Under the pieces are notes generated by a model, which searched no databases, was not told where the DNA came from, and worked only from the letters and a program-made list of their open reading frames with translations. From assembly GCF_013409345.1 (NCBI RefSeq), contig NZ_JACCBB010000001.1, positions 496,001 to 560,000 on the forward strand: 64,000 nucleotides of DNA. The letters run 5' to 3'. Positions 37,270-58,756 of the stretch are shown one piece after another. Position 1 is the stretch's first letter. Every line of letters begins with the position of its first letter. A program made the translations under genes and the position numbers. The DNA is from Kineococcus aurantiacus. GTDB taxonomy: Bacteria; Actinomycetota; Actinomycetes; Actinomycetales; Kineococcaceae.

Positions 37270-38534
37270 CTACTGCGGCAACGGAAGTGCCACCGCGGCG
37301 AGGGACTTCTTGCCCCGCCGCAGCACGGCGTAGCGGTCGTGCAGGAGCGCCACGTCGGCCAGGGTCGCCTCGGGGTCGGTGAGCTTGACGTTGTTGACGT
37401 ACGCCCCGCCCTCCCCGATGGTCCGGCGGGCGCCGCTGAGGCTCGGAGCCAGGCCGGTGTCCGCGAAGAGCTGGGCCAGGCGGACGCCCCGGTCGGCCGG
37501 CGCGGTGGTCGGCAGCTCCTCCAGCGCCCCCCGCAGAGTGCGCTCGTCGATGCCGTCGAGCTCGCCCCCCCCGAACAGGGCCGACGAGGCCTGCTCGACC
37601 GCCACGGCGGCCGCCTCGCCGTGGACCAGGGCGGTCACCTCGTGGGCCAGGGCGCGCTGCGCCGCCCGGGCGCGGGGGTTCTCCTGCACCGCGCGGCCCA
37701 GCTCCTCGATCTCGGCGGGGGTGCGGAAGCTGAAGGCCTTGAGGTAGTCGAGGACCTTCGCGTCCTCGGCGTTGAGCCAGAACTGGTAGAAGGCGTAGGG
37801 CGAGGTCAGCTCCGGGTCCAGCCACACGGCACCGGCCTCGGTCTTGCCGAACTTCGTCCCGTCGGCCTTCGTCAGCAGCGGCGTCGCCAGGGCGTGGACC
37901 GTCCGCTGGTCGACGCGGCGCACCAGCTCGCACCCGGCGGTGATGTTCCCCCACTGGTCGGACCCACCCAGCTGCAGCGTGCAGCCGTGCAGCCGGTGCA
38001 GCTGGAGGTAGTCGTTGCTCTGCAGGAGGACGTAGGCGAACTCGGTGAAGGAGATGCCCGTCGTAGCCAGGCGCTTGGCCACGGCCTCGCGGTCGAGCAT
38101 GCGGTTGACGCTGAAGTGCTTGCCCACGTCCCGCAGGAACTCGATGGTGGACATCGACTGCGTCCAGTCGAGGTTGTTGACCATGGTCGCGGCGGCGGGA
38201 CCGTCGAAGTCCAGGAACGGCACGATCTGGGCCTGCAGGCCCGTCACCCAGTCGGCCACGACCGACGGGTCGTTCATCGTCCGCTCCGCCGACGGGCGCG
38301 GGTCCCCCACCAGGCCCGTGGCCCCGCCCACGAGGATCAGCGGGCGGTGCCCCGCCTGCTGCAGCCGCCGGGCCGTCAGGACCTGCACGAGGTGGCCGAC
38401 GTGCAGGCTCGCCGCCGTCGGGTCGAAGCCGACGTAGTAGGTGAGCGGACCCGTCGCCAGAGCCTCCCGCAGCGCGGCCTCGTCGGTGGACTGCGCCACC
38501 AGGCCCCGCCACTGCAGTTCGTCCCAGACGTCGC

Positions 38535-38538
<4 letters not shown>
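37270..38538 (-). CDS. tyrS: Tyrosyl-tRNA synthetase
   Basis: A 422-residue class I aminoacyl-tRNA synthetase. The HIGH-like motif is in [16 protein letters not shown] near residue 45, the KMSKS-like loop is KFGKTEAG near residue 230, and a C-terminal S4-like RNA-binding domain follows (LRRGKKSL near the end). The tyrosine-binding stretch [15 protein letters not shown] is intact. GTG 38538 overlaps the upstream glycosylase stop by 4 nt, so tyrS is the last gene of the arg-MPG-tyrS run. A leader-type T-box is not visible; transcription probably reads in from upstream or from a promoter inside the glycosylase gene. Confidence 0.95.
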
Positions 38539-46534
<7,996 letters not shown>

Positions 46535-46538
46535 GGGG

Positions 46539-47357
46539 TCAGCCGAGCGGGTCCTCCGGCCCGTAGGGCGCCACCACGAGCCGCCGCGCCGCCGGGTCCA
46601 GCCGGTCCTGCACCGCCAGCAGCGCCTCCGGCGTGTCCACCCCGACCCGCAGGAACCGGCCCGACCAGGCGTCCAGGCGGCCCGAGGCGATGGCCAGGAC
46701 CATCTCCACGACCGCCTCCGGGTCCGTCCACTCCGTGCGGTCGGCGTGCTGGCTCATGCTCGTCGACATGGCCGTGCGCACCACGCCCGGGGACAGCTCG
46801 AAGGCGCTCAGCCCGTGCTCGGCCCCGGCCGCCGCGATCGCCCCGCCCAGCCGGAAAAGCGCCGCCTTGCTCGCGCCGTACGCCGCGTACCGGCCGCTGT
46901 CCTTCGACGCCGACCCCGAGCTGAGGTCCACGACCCGGCCGGACCCGCGCGCCACCATCCCCGGCAGCACGGCCCGGGCGACGTGGAAGGCGCCCAGGAC
47001 GTTGGTGTCCAGGACCGCCTTGACCTGCGCCGGGTCCGCCTCCCACGGCGGGACCTCCCGGTCCTCGATCCGCCCGGCGGCCTGCACCAGCAGGTCCAGA
47101 CCGCCCAGCTCCAGCTCCAGGGCGTGCACCCCGGCCGCCACCGCGGCGTAGTCGGTGACGTCGAAGGCCGTCGCCACGGCACGACCGCCCTCGCCGGTGA
47201 TCTCGTCGACGAGGTCGTCCAGCAGCCGGGCGCCGCGGGCCACCACGGCCACGGTGAACCCGGCGCGCGCCAGCCCCAGCGCCACCGCACGGCCGATGCC
47301 CTGGCTGGCACCGGTCACGAGCGCGCGCACCGGCTGCACCTGCGGGAGGTCAGACAC
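46539..47357 (-). CDS. Short-chain dehydrogenase/reductase
   Basis: A 272-residue classical SDR. The cofactor motif is VTGASQGIGRAVALGLARAG, followed by an N-A-x-G-type block (QAAGRIED), and the catalytic Ser-Tyr-Lys is seen in VVDLSSGSASKDSGRYAAYGASKAAL (Tyr and Lys 4 residues apart). Substrate unknown; classical SDRs with this length reduce ketones or acyl groups. It starts at GTG 47357, only 5 bp after pheT stop on the same strand, so it may be read through from pheT. The C-terminal YGPEDPLG end is unremarkable. Confidence 0.88.
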   Translation of the reverse strand: MSDLPQVQPVRALVTGASQGIGRAVALGLARAGFTVAVVARGARLLDDLVDEITGEGGRAVATAFDVTDYAAVAAGVHALELELGGLDLLVQAAGRIEDREVPPWEADPAQVKAVLDTNVLGAFHVARAVLPGMVARGSGRVVDLSSGSASKDSGRYAAYGASKAALFRLGGAIAAAGAEHGLSAFELSPGVVRTAMSTSMSQHADRTEWTDPEAVVEMVLAIASGRLDAWSGRFLRVGVDTPEALLAVQDRLDPAARRLVVAPYGPEDPLG

Positions 47358-49922
47358 GCTGCGTGGCCCCCGTCCGCTCGGTCGCCACCGCCACGGCCGC
47401 GTCGCGGGCCGCGCTGGCCTCCTCGGCCGTCAGCGTCCGGTCCGGGGCGCGGAACCGCAGCGCGAAGGCCAGCGACTTGCGGCCCGGCCCGACCTGGGCG
47501 CCGGTGTAGACGTCGAACAGGTGCAGGTCCTCCAGCAGCGGCCCCGCCCCGGCCCGCAGCGCGGCCTCGACCGCACCCGCGGGCACGTCGGCGTCGACGA
47601 CGAGCGCCACGTCCTGGGTGGCCGCCGGGTAGCCGGACAGCTCCTGCACCTGCACGCTCGCGCCCACCTGGGCGAGCAGGACGTCGAGGTCCAGCTCGAA
47701 GGCGGCGGCCCGCGCGGGCAGCTCCAGGGCCGCGACCGCAGCCGGGTGCAGCTCCCCGGCGTACCCGACGACGTGCCCGGCGGTCGTGGTGATGCGCGCG
47801 CAGCGCCCCGGGTGCCACGGCGCCCGCTGCGCGGCCTCGACGACGACCGGCACACCCGCGGCCGCCGCCACCGTGCGGGCCGCGTCGACCGCGTCCGCCC
47901 ACGTCGCCGTCTCACCGGCGTGCAGGGAGCCGTCCCCGCCCACCCCGGCCGGGCGCCGCAGACCGGTCAGCACGCCCGCCACGTGCAGCGGCTGGGCGGG
48001 CACCGCGGCCAGCAGGGCCGCCAGCTCCTCCTCGCCCGGCCGGCTCGCCGCGCTGAGGACCTGCGCAGCCGGCGCGCCCGGCGTCGGGTGCACCACCGTG
48101 CCCAGCTCCACCAGCGCCAGGTCGCGCAGGCTGCGGGAGACGTTGCGGCGCACCACCTCCACCAGCGAGTCCAGCAGGCTGGTGCGCATCAGCGGCTGCT
48201 GCTCGGAGAGCGGGTTGGCCAGCCGCAGCGCCGTGCGGCGCGGGTCGTCGGCCGCCAGCCCCTGCGCGTCGTGCACGGCCGCCGCCACGAACGGGTAGCT
48301 GAGCACCTCCACGAAGCCGTCGTCGGCGAGGGCGCGCGCGATCGAGCGGCGCGCGCGCTGGCCCGGGGTGAGCCCGCGCCCGGCGGGCGCGGCCGGCAGC
48401 ACCGAGGGGATCGCGTCGTAGCCGCGCAGCCGGGCGACCTCCTCGACGAGGTCGACGGCCTGACGCAGGTCCGGGCGCCACGAGGGCGGGACGACCTCGA
48501 GCCGGCCGTCCCCGCCACCCACCGCGCAGCCGATCTCGGTGAGCGCGGCGACGACCTCCGCCTCGCCGACGTCCGTGCCCGTCAGGCGGGCGGGGAAGCC
48601 GGCGTCCAGCGCGATGGTCGGCGAGGGGGCCGGGCCGTCGCCGAGGAGGACGTCGGTGGCCGTGGTGTCGGCGGTGCCACCGCCGTGCTCGACGAGCAGT
48701 CGCACCGCCAGCTCGGCCACCTGCGCGGTCATCGCCGGGTCGACGCCGCGCTCCCAGCGCTTGGCGCCCTCGGTGGGCAGCTTGTGGCGGCGCGCGGTGC
48801 GCGCGACCGTCACGGGGGTGAAGTGGGCCGCCTCGACGAGGACGTCGGTGGTGCTCGCGGACACCTCGGTGCTCTGCCCGCCCATGACCCCGGCCAGCGA
48901 GAGCACCCGCGAGGTCCCCGGCTCACCGGGGACCTCATCGGTGATGAGCAGGTCCTGCGGGTGCAGGGCGCGCTCGACGCCGTCGAGGGTGGTCAGGCGC
49001 TCCCCCGCGCGGGCGCGGCGGACGACGAGCTCTCCCTGCAGCGCACCGAGGTCGTAGGCGTGCAGCGGCTGCCCCGTCTCGAGCATGAGGTAGTTCGTCA
49101 CGTCCACGGCCAGCGAGATCGAGCGCATCCCGGCCTGGCGCACGCGGTCGGCGATGAAGCGCGGGGTCGGCGCGGCCGGGTCGATCCCGCGGACCGTGCG
49201 GGCCACGAAGCGGTCGCAGCCGGCGGCGCCGTGGATCGGCGCGTCGTCGGTCAGCCGCACCGGGTAGCCGGGACCGGTGGGCTCCGGGACCTCGACCGCG
49301 ACGGGGTCGCGGAAGACCTGCGCCACCGGCCGGCGCGTGCCGTGCGCGTACTCGCGGGCGATGCCGCGGACGCTGAAGCAGTACCCGCGGTCGGGGGTGA
49401 CGTTGACCTCGACGGTCTCCTCGGCCAGGCCCAGGAGTTCCAGGGCGTCCTGCCCCGGCGTCAGCTCGGCGCCGGGCAGCAACCGCGTCAGGACGACGAT
49501 CCCGTCGTGGTCGTCGCCCAGACCCAGTTCGCGCGCCGAGCAGATCATGCCGTCGGAGACGTGGCCGTAGGTCTTGCGGGCGGCGATGCCGAACCCGCCG
49601 GGCAGTTCCGCGCCGGGCAGGGCGACGACGACGAGGTCGCCCTCGACGAAGTTGTGCGCACCGCAGACGATCCCGCGGGACCCCTCGCCGTCGTTGTGCT
49701 CCGGGCCCACGTCGACGTGGGTCCAGTTGATGGTCTTGCCGTTCTTCTGGGGTTCCTTCACGAGGTCCAGGACGCGGCCCACGACGAGGGGGCCGGTGAT
49801 CCCCGCGGTGTGGATCCCCTCCTCCTCCAGGCCGACGCGCACGAGGGAGGCGGCGACGTCGGCGCCCCGCGCCCCGGGTTCGAGGTCGACGTGCTCGGCC
49901 AGCCAGCTCAGCGGGACGCGCA

Positions 49923-49923
<1 letters not shown>
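47350..49923 (-). CDS. pheT: Phenylalanyl-tRNA synthetase beta subunit
   Basis: An 857-residue subunit. It begins with an EMAP/tRNA-binding-type domain (residues 40-150, LVVGRVLDLVKEPQKNGKT), then B3/B4 editing domain, a B5 DNA-binding-like domain (GCAVGGGDGRLEVVPPSWRP), the catalytic-like core and a C-terminal FDX-ACB domain (ELSGYPAATQDVALVVDADV) for anticodon recognition. ATG 49923 overlaps the pheS stop by one base. Length slightly exceeds the usual 800-830. Confidence 0.95.
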
Positions 49924-53124
<3,201 letters not shown>

Positions 53125-53155
53125 TGCCGGGCGTTCTGCGTCGGGGGTCAGCGGA

Positions 53156-53545
53156 TCAGGCCGCGGAACCCTCGGCGGCCGCGGGAGCGGCCGGGACGGC
53201 GGCCTTGGCGGTCTTGACCAGCGCCGAGAAGGCGGCCGGGTCGGACACGGCCAGCTCGGCCAGCATGCGACGGTCGACCTCGATCTCCGCGGCCTTCAGG
53301 CCCTGGATGAAGCGGTTGTACGTCATGCCCTCGGCGCGCGCCGCGGCGTTGATGCGCTGGATCCACAGGCGGCGGAAGTCGCCCTTGCGGGCCTTGCGGT
53401 CGCGGTAGGCGTAGACGAGGGAGTGGGTGACCTGCTCCTTCGCCTTGCGGTACAGGCGCGAGCGCTGGCCGCGGTAGCCGCTGGCCTGCTCGAGGACGGT
53501 ACGACGCTTCTTCTGGGCGTTCACTGCGCGCTTGACGCGTGCCAC
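53156..53545 (-). CDS. rplT: Ribosomal protein L20
   Basis: A 129-residue protein with the L20 N-terminal basic extension ([20 protein letters not shown]) and the helical body ([20 protein letters not shown]). It binds 23S rRNA and is required early in 50S assembly. Starts at GTG 53545. The last dozen residues (Ala-rich tail) exceed the usual length by about 10. It is the third gene of the infC-rpmI-rplT operon. Confidence 0.96.
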   Translation of the reverse strand: MARVKRAVNAQKKRRTVLEQASGYRGQRSRLYRKAKEQVTHSLVYAYRDRKARKGDFRRLWIQRINAAARAEGMTYNRFIQGLKAAEIEVDRRMLAELAVSDPAAFSALVKTAKAAVPAAPAAAEGSAA

Positions 53546-53643
53546 GGGGTGCTCCTAGTCAATCGGGTGCGGGCGCTGCGGGGCCTGGTGGCCGCGCGCC
53601 CGCCGGGTGGTCGGGGGAACCGGTCCGGTGGACCGGCCGCGGA

Positions 53644-53838
53644 TCAGATGCCGAGGAGCTTCTTGATCTTCTTGGCGTCCGCGGGCGACACGACCGCGTC
53701 GACCGAGAGGCGACGGGTGCGCTTGCTCGGCTTCACCTCGAGCAGGTGGCGCTTGTTGGCGCGCTCGCGCATGACCTTGCCGGTGCCGGTGGTGCGGAAA
53801 CGCTTCTTGGCGCCGGAGTGGGTCTTGTTCTTGGGCAC
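53644..53838 (-). CDS. rpmI: Ribosomal protein L35
   Basis: A 64-residue basic protein ([20 protein letters not shown] then [15 protein letters not shown]) characteristic of L35. GTG 53838 is preceded by a good AGGAGAAG-like ribosome site. It lies between infC and rplT as usual. Confidence 0.95.
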   Translation of the reverse strand: MPKNKTHSGAKKRFRTTGTGKVMRERANKRHLLEVKPSKRTRRLSVDAVVSPADAKKIKKLLGI

Positions 53839-53933
53839 GTCTTCTCCTGGGTTCGTGCCGGGGGTGTCCCCCGGCCTGGTCTGGCGATCGACCCGCGGGA
53901 GCGTGCCTCCCGCGGGCCGTGTCAGTGGTGCGT

Positions 53934-54566
53934 TCAGGACGCCGTGGCGGCCGTCTCGTCCGGCGCGGCGTCGGCCGGTCCGCCCTCCGCGGGGGCCTGG
54001 GCCGGCTGCGCGGCCTCGGCGTCCTTGCGGCGGCGTTCCTCGGCCTTGGCCTCGGCCTTCTTCTTGTGCGGCCCGATGACCATGACCATGTTGCGGCCGT
54101 CCTGGCGCGGCGAGCTCTCGACGCTGCCGAGGTCGGCGACGTCCTCGGCCAGGCGCTGCAGCAGCCGGAAACCCATCTCCGGGCGGGACTGCTCGCGGCC
54201 ACGGAACATGATCATGACCTTGACCTTGTCGCCGGCCTTGAGGAACCGCTCGACGTGGCCCTTCTTGGTGCCGTAGTCGTGCGGGTCGATCTTCAGACGG
54301 AACCGGATCTCCTTGAGGATCGTGTTCGTCTGGTTCTTGCGGGCTTCGCGGGCCTTCATGTCGGACTCGTACTTGAACTTGCCGAAGTCCATGAGCTTGC
54401 AGACCGGCGGCCGCGCCGTCGGAGCGACCTCGACCAGGTCGAGGCCTGCTTCGTCCGCCAGCCGCAGCGCGTCCTCGACGCGCACGATGCCGACCTGTTC
54501 GCCGTTGGGGCCCACGAGCCGCACCTCGGGAACACGGATGCGGTCGTTGATGCGGGGCTCGCTGAT
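53934..54566 (-). CDS. infC: Translation initiation factor IF-3 (ATC start)
   Basis: A 210-residue IF-3: N-terminal domain from [20 protein letters not shown], linker, and C-terminal domain ([20 protein letters not shown], then [15 protein letters not shown]). The reading frame has no ATG/GTG at the domain start; the ATC at 54566 is preceded six bases upstream by GGAG and gives exactly the family N-terminus, so I take it as the start. Rare start codons (AUU, AUC) are a known trait of infC and let IF-3 repress its own translation. The C-terminus is extended by about 30 Ala/Glu-rich residues as in other actinobacteria. Confidence 0.93.
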   Translation of the reverse strand: MSEPRINDRIRVPEVRLVGPNGEQVGIVRVEDALRLADEAGLDLVEVAPTARPPVCKLMDFGKFKYESDMKAREARKNQTNTILKEIRFRLKIDPHDYGTKKGHVERFLKAGDKVKVMIMFRGREQSRPEMGFRLLQRLAEDVADLGSVESSPRQDGRNMVMVIGPHKKKAEAKAEERRRKDAEAAQPAQAPAEGGPADAAPDETAATAS

Positions 54567-54606
54567 GTGCTGCTCCTTCGTCGTCGTCGAGGCCGCCGGA
54601 CACGAG

Positions 54607-54731
54607 GAAGGCCCCCGTGCGCGGACGCGCGACGGAGGCCTGGCCGGATCCGACGGCACCTGACGTCCACGGCGCGCTCACGGGGAGCACGACGACGACG
54701 GGCGCCGCAGCGCTCCTCCGGGGAGGAGCGC
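54607..54731 (-). promoter_or_regulatory. Two leader hairpins upstream of infC
   Basis: In the interval between the divergent infC and DUF1844 genes there are an imperfect long hairpin at about 54,609-54,641 and a 10-bp perfect hairpin at 54710-54719/54722-54731 (GCGCTCCTCC and its complement). Their position in the infC leader suggests a regulatory (L20/IF-3-type) attenuator or a transcript-processing site. The region 54,567-54,864 contains no gene. Confidence 0.4.
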
Positions 54732-54864
54732 GGACCGGGACCCGCGGCGCTGTGGGCACCGGGGTGGGAGGAGGCCTCCGCTTGGCGTGCCGGCCCCGCG
54801 GACGCCCGGTCCCGCGGGGGGATCGGGTGACGCGTGCCGGTCGGTCGCCTGCAAGAGTACCAGC

Positions 54865-55239
54865 ATGCAGTCACAGACCACCCCCGGCGACGGCGCGCCC
54901 GCCGACCCCGGCGCCCTCGCCGCCCGCGACATCGCCGACGTCCCCGCCGCCGAGCTCATCACGACGACCGCCGTGCACCTCATGAGCGCGGCCGCCGTGA
55001 AGTGCGGGCTGGCCGAGGGGCCCGACGCCCGCGAGCACCTGGACCTGGCCGAGGCCCGCATCCTCATCACGGCCCTGGCCGGGCTCGTCGTGACCTCCGC
55101 CCCCGACATCGGCGGTCAGCACGCGCGCTCGCTGCGCGACGGCCTGCGCTCGCTGCAGCTGGCCTTCCGCGAGGCCTCCGACGTGCCCGACGAACCGGGC
55201 AAGGGCCCCGGGGAGCGGCTCACGGGAAGCGTGGTCTGA
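54865..55239 (+). CDS. DUF1844 family protein
   Basis: A 124-residue protein of the small DUF1844 family, whose core is visible as [24 protein letters not shown] followed by [17 protein letters not shown]. The family is conserved in bacteria and has no established function. ATG 54865 is preceded by no good ribosome site, so it may be a leaderless or weakly translated gene. It is divergent from infC and overlaps the convergent MFS gene end by 20 bp. Confidence 0.75.
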   Translation: MQSQTTPGDGAPADPGALAARDIADVPAAELITTTAVHLMSAAAVKCGLAEGPDAREHLDLAEARILITALAGLVVTSAPDIGGQHARSLRDGLRSLQLAFREASDVPDEPGKGPGERLTGSVV

Positions 55240-56449
55240 GGTGGACCCGGGCGGCGACCACGGCGGTCGCCGCCCCGGCCACGACCCCGGCCACCCCCAC
55301 CACGAGGAACGGCGTGCCCGTCCCGGCGGCGTCGCTGACCGCCCCGGCCAGCGGGGCGCCCAGGGCCGCGCCGACCGTGGTGGCCGCGGCGTGCCAGCCC
55401 ATCGCCCGCCCCCGCACCGACTCGTGCACGCCGTGGGCGACGAGGTCGACGGTGGCGCTGATGACGGGGGCGCAGAACAGGCCCGCCACGAACGTCCCCA
55501 GGGCCAGCGCCAGGGGCCCGTGCAGCAGCGCCAGGGGCGTCGTGGCCGCGCCCAGGAGGACCACGAGCAGCCACGGCGGGACCGGCCGCGGCAGCACGCC
55601 GTGCACGAGGCCGCCCACGACCGAGCCGGCCGCCCAGACCGCCAGCACGAGCCCGGTCCAGCGGACCTGACCCTCCTCGCGCAGCTGGGCGACCACGGCC
55701 AGGTCGGTCGCCGACAGCACCAGGTCGGCGGCGAAGGCGCAGGCCATGGCCAGCAGCAGGGCCGTCGTCCACACGCCGTGCCGCACCGGCGGCCCGGCCT
55801 CCCCGGGGGCCACCGGCTCGCTGCGCAACGGCGGGTCGAGCACGAACATCGCGATCGCCGCCAGGCACTGCGCGGCGCCCACGACGAGCATCGCGGCCGT
55901 CGTCGACCAGGCCAGCGCCACCGCCGTCCCGGCGGCCGGGCCGACCATGTACGAGAACTCCACGAGGACGGCGTCCAGCGAGAAGGCGGTGCGCCGGCGC
56001 TCGGCCGGGACCACGACGGCCAGCGACTGGCGCACGACGGTGAAGACGGGCGGCCCCAGCGTCCCCGCCACGAAGGCCGTCACGAGCAGGCCCGCGTAGG
56101 GCACGAAGGGCGCGACCGACCAGCAGACGGCCTGCGCGGCGATCGAGGGCACCAGGGCCCGGCGCAGCCCGTAGCGGTCCACGACCCACCCGCGCCACGG
56201 GGAGCTGACGGCCGTGCCGACGGTGGCGACCGCCCCGACCAGGCCGGCCGCGCCGTACCCCCGGTCCAGGTGCTGCACGACGTGCAGGACGCAGACGATC
56301 CCGGCCATGAAGGCCGGCACCCGCCCCAGGGAGCCGACGAGCTCGAGGACGACGACGCCGCGCACGGCCAGGACGTCGCGGTAGGGGCCGACGGCGCGGG
56401 CGAGGCGGGGGGCGCGGGGCGGAGCGGGGCGGGGTGGAGCGGAGGACAC
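55220..56449 (-). CDS. Major facilitator superfamily permease
   Basis: A 409-residue protein with about 12 hydrophobic segments. Features include PWRGWVVDRYGLRRALVP in loop 2-3 (the DRxGRR-like MFS motif A) and a symmetrical second half. Substrate unknown; related permeases export drugs or small metabolites. GTG 56449 is the start (SSAPPRP follows). Its end overlaps the DUF1844 gene on the other strand. Confidence 0.82.
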   Translation of the reverse strand: MSSAPPRPAPPRAPRLARAVGPYRDVLAVRGVVVLELVGSLGRVPAFMAGIVCVLHVVQHLDRGYGAAGLVGAVATVGTAVSSPWRGWVVDRYGLRRALVPSIAAQAVCWSVAPFVPYAGLLVTAFVAGTLGPPVFTVVRQSLAVVVPAERRRTAFSLDAVLVEFSYMVGPAAGTAVALAWSTTAAMLVVGAAQCLAAIAMFVLDPPLRSEPVAPGEAGPPVRHGVWTTALLLAMACAFAADLVLSATDLAVVAQLREEGQVRWTGLVLAVWAAGSVVGGLVHGVLPRPVPPWLLVVLLGAATTPLALLHGPLALALGTFVAGLFCAPVISATVDLVAHGVHESVRGRAMGWHAAATTVGAALGAPLAGAVSDAAGTGTPFLVVGVAGVVAGAATAVVAARVHLRPRFP

Positions 56450-56584
56450 CCCAGCACTCTGGCAGCCGCCGCACCCGCCCCGCCCGCGGGTTTCGCGCCC
56501 CGCCGCACCGGGCAGGGGCCCGGGGTGGTCGAATGACCCCGCACCTTTGAACTCGCAAGCACCCGCACGCACTGGAGGACCCTC

Positions 56585-57148
56585 GTGGCGAACAACGACC
56601 TCGGCCTGCTGGCCCTGCGCCTCGGCATCGGCGGCACGCTCATGGCGCACGGCGCGCAGAAGCTGTTCGGCGCCTTCGGCGGCGGCGGCCTCGAAGGCAC
56701 CGCCGGTGCCATGCACGCCATGGGCTTCCGCCCCGGCAAGCGCAACGCCGTCCTGGCCGGCGCCTCCGAGGCCGGTGGCGGCGCGCTGCTCGCGCTCGGG
56801 CTGGCCACCCCGGTCGGCGGTGCGCTGGCCGCGGCCGCCATGACGGCGGCCTCGTTCGTGCACAAGCCGAACGGGTTCTTCGCGACGGACGGCGGGCTGG
56901 AGCTGCCCGCGGTCCTGGGGCTGTCCTCGGCGGCGCTGGCCGTCGGCGGGCCGGGGCGGATCAGCCTCGACGAGGCCACCGGCCACGTCCTGAACAAGCG
57001 CTGGACGACCGTGCTGGCCCTGGCCGCCGCCGGGTTCGGCGCCTACACGACGATCAAGGCGCGCGAGCAGACCGTCGCCGCCGACGCGAGCGCGCAGGAG
57101 GCCGCGGACGCCCCGGCCGACGGCCCGGACACGCCCGTCGCCTCCTGA
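56585..57148 (+). CDS. DoxX-family membrane protein
   Basis: A 187-residue membrane protein of the DoxX type with four hydrophobic segments: LGLLALRLGIGGTLMAHGAQ in the first, ASEAGGGALLALGLATPVGG in the second, then two more. A Thr/Ala-rich tail follows. DoxX-like proteins partner with respiratory or redox systems in several bacteria; in mycobacteria one helps oxidative-stress resistance, so a redox role is possible. GTG 56585 has a GGAGG site 6 bp upstream. A strong terminator follows. Confidence 0.85.
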   Translation: MANNDLGLLALRLGIGGTLMAHGAQKLFGAFGGGGLEGTAGAMHAMGFRPGKRNAVLAGASEAGGGALLALGLATPVGGALAAAAMTAASFVHKPNGFFATDGGLELPAVLGLSSAALAVGGPGRISLDEATGHVLNKRWTTVLALAAAGFGAYTTIKAREQTVAADASAQEAADAPADGPDTPVAS

Positions 57149-57175
57149 ACCCGCCCCCGGGCCCACCCGGGGGCA

Positions 57176-57211
57176 GCGGTCCCCCCGCGCACCGGTGCGC
57201 GGGGGGACCGC
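57176..57211. terminator. Perfect 18-bp palindromic terminator
   Basis: Arms 57176-57193 and 57194-57211 are perfectly complementary with no spacer bases. It lies between the convergent DoxX and SseB genes and should stop both transcripts. Confidence 0.8.
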
Positions 57212-57964
57212 TCAGGCCGGCAGGACCTGGAACTCCAGGGACTCGGCGCGCTCGGCGACGAGGCCGCCGGCCAGCCGCTCCCCCACGACCCGCAGCAGGT
57301 CGTCCAGCCCGGCCCGGTCCAGGCCGGGGACGACCCCCAGGACGACCCGCAGCTCGGCACCGCGGCCGGGTTCGCAGCGGGTGCCCCGCACGACCGGCAG
57401 GTCGGCCACCGCGTCCGCGACGGCCGCGGCGACCGTCGCGTCCAGGGCCGCGGGGATCCACGCCAGACCGCGCGCCAGGGCCCAGAAGGCGCTGCGGCGC
57501 ACCACGAAGCGCACCGGGCCGGCCGGGTCCAGGACGAGCACGTCGCACTCCTCCTGCACACCCGACAGCGCGGCCTGCTCGGCCGGGACCGGCACCGGGC
57601 GGGCGTCGGCGCGCCACGCCGTCAGGGCCGCCAGGTCGGTGAACAGCGGCAGGCCGCGCCGGCCGTCGGGCTGGGTCAGCAGCGCCAGCGCCATGTCGGC
57701 GCTCTTGTCGCCGCCGTGCGCGTCGAGCTCACCGAGCTCGGCCACGACGGGGGCGAACACCCGGCCCCCCGCCAGCGCCGCGACGACGGCGCGCTCGGCG
57801 TGGACCCGGGCCAGCAGGTCCTCCCCCGTCGCGGCCCACGCGCGCAGTGCCTGCTCCAGCGCCGCCGGGCGGGACCCGTCGTCGTGGGCGAAGGCGTTGG
57901 GCTCCAGCGTGCGGCCGGCCCACGGGACGCCGGCGGAGTCCGTGCGCCGGGGGTCGGCGGTCAG
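57212..57964 (-). CDS. SseB-family protein (probable CTG start)
   Basis: A 250-residue protein resembling the SseB N-terminal domain family ([14 protein letters not shown], then [19 protein letters not shown] with [11 protein letters not shown] and [13 protein letters not shown]). In this family the conserved core lies in residues 30-130; function is uncertain. No ATG/GTG/TTG lies in frame near the hisA end; a CTG at 57964 overlaps the hisA stop as CTGA, in keeping with the overlap style of the neighbourhood. A later start would remove conserved residues. It is the last gene of the his cluster. Confidence 0.7.
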   Translation of the reverse strand: MTADPRRTDSAGVPWAGRTLEPNAFAHDDGSRPAALEQALRAWAATGEDLLARVHAERAVVAALAGGRVFAPVVAELGELDAHGGDKSADMALALLTQPDGRRGLPLFTDLAALTAWRADARPVPVPAEQAALSGVQEECDVLVLDPAGPVRFVVRRSAFWALARGLAWIPAALDATVAAAVADAVADLPVVRGTRCEPGRGAELRVVLGVVPGLDRAGLDDLLRVVGERLAGGLVAERAESLEFQVLPA

Positions 57965-58713
57965 GGCCGGCCGGCCACGTCGAGCGCCTGCGGCAGCGTG
58001 AAGGCCCCCGCGTACAGCGCCTTGCCCACGATGGCGCCCTCGACGCCGGCGTCGACCAGCTCGCGCAGCACCCGCAGGTCCTCCAGGCTGGAGATGCCGC
58101 CGGAGGCCACCACGGGCGCCTGCGTGCGGGAGGTGACCTCGCGCAGCAGCTCGACGTTGGGGCCGCGCAGCGTGCCGTCCTTGGTGACGTCGGTGACGAC
58201 GTACCGCGAGCAGCCGTCGGCGTCGAGGCGGGCCAGGACCTCCCACAGGTCACCGCCCTCGCGGGTCCAGCCGCGCGCGGCCAGCGTCGTGCCGCGCACG
58301 TCCAGGCCCACGGCGATGCGGTCGCCGTGCCGGGCGATGGCCGCGCGCGTCCAGTCCGGGTCCTCCAGCGCGGCCGTGCCCAGGTTCACCCGGCGGCAGC
58401 CGGTCGCCAGCGCCGCCTCGAGGGAGGCGTCGTCCCGGATGCCCCCCGACAGCTCCACGGCGACGTCGAGGCGACCGACGACCTCGGCGAGCAGCTCGCG
58501 GTTCGAGCCGCGCCCGAAGGCGGCGTCGAGGTCGACGAGGTGCACCCACTCGGCGCCGGCCTCCTGCCAGGCGAGGGCCGCCTCGAGCGGTGCGCCGTAG
58601 AAGGTCTCGCTGCCGGCCTCGCCCTGGACGAGGCGGACGGCCTGGCCGTCGGCGACGTCGACGGCGGGCAGGAGCTCGAGCCGCCGGGTGGGGGTGGTGT
58701 TCTCGCTGGTCAC
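57961..58713 (-). CDS. hisA: HisA/PriA phosphoribosyl isomerase
   Basis: A 250-residue (beta/alpha)8 barrel. HisA isomerises ProFAR to PRFAR; in actinobacteria the PriA form also performs the TrpF step. The catalytic Asp pair is in [15 protein letters not shown] and [24 protein letters not shown] and [12 protein letters not shown] are phosphate-binding. Whether both activities are present depends on residues I cannot fully judge; no trpF is visible in the window. GTG 58713 start. Confidence 0.93.
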   Translation of the reverse strand: MTSENTTPTRRLELLPAVDVADGQAVRLVQGEAGSETFYGAPLEAALAWQEAGAEWVHLVDLDAAFGRGSNRELLAEVVGRLDVAVELSGGIRDDASLEAALATGCRRVNLGTAALEDPDWTRAAIARHGDRIAVGLDVRGTTLAARGWTREGGDLWEVLARLDADGCSRYVVTDVTKDGTLRGPNVELLREVTSRTQAPVVASGGISSLEDLRVLRELVDAGVEGAIVGKALYAGAFTLPQALDVAGRP

Positions 58714-58756
58714 GGGGGGCGAGTCTACGAGGGTCCGCCCCGCCCCCCGACCGGGC

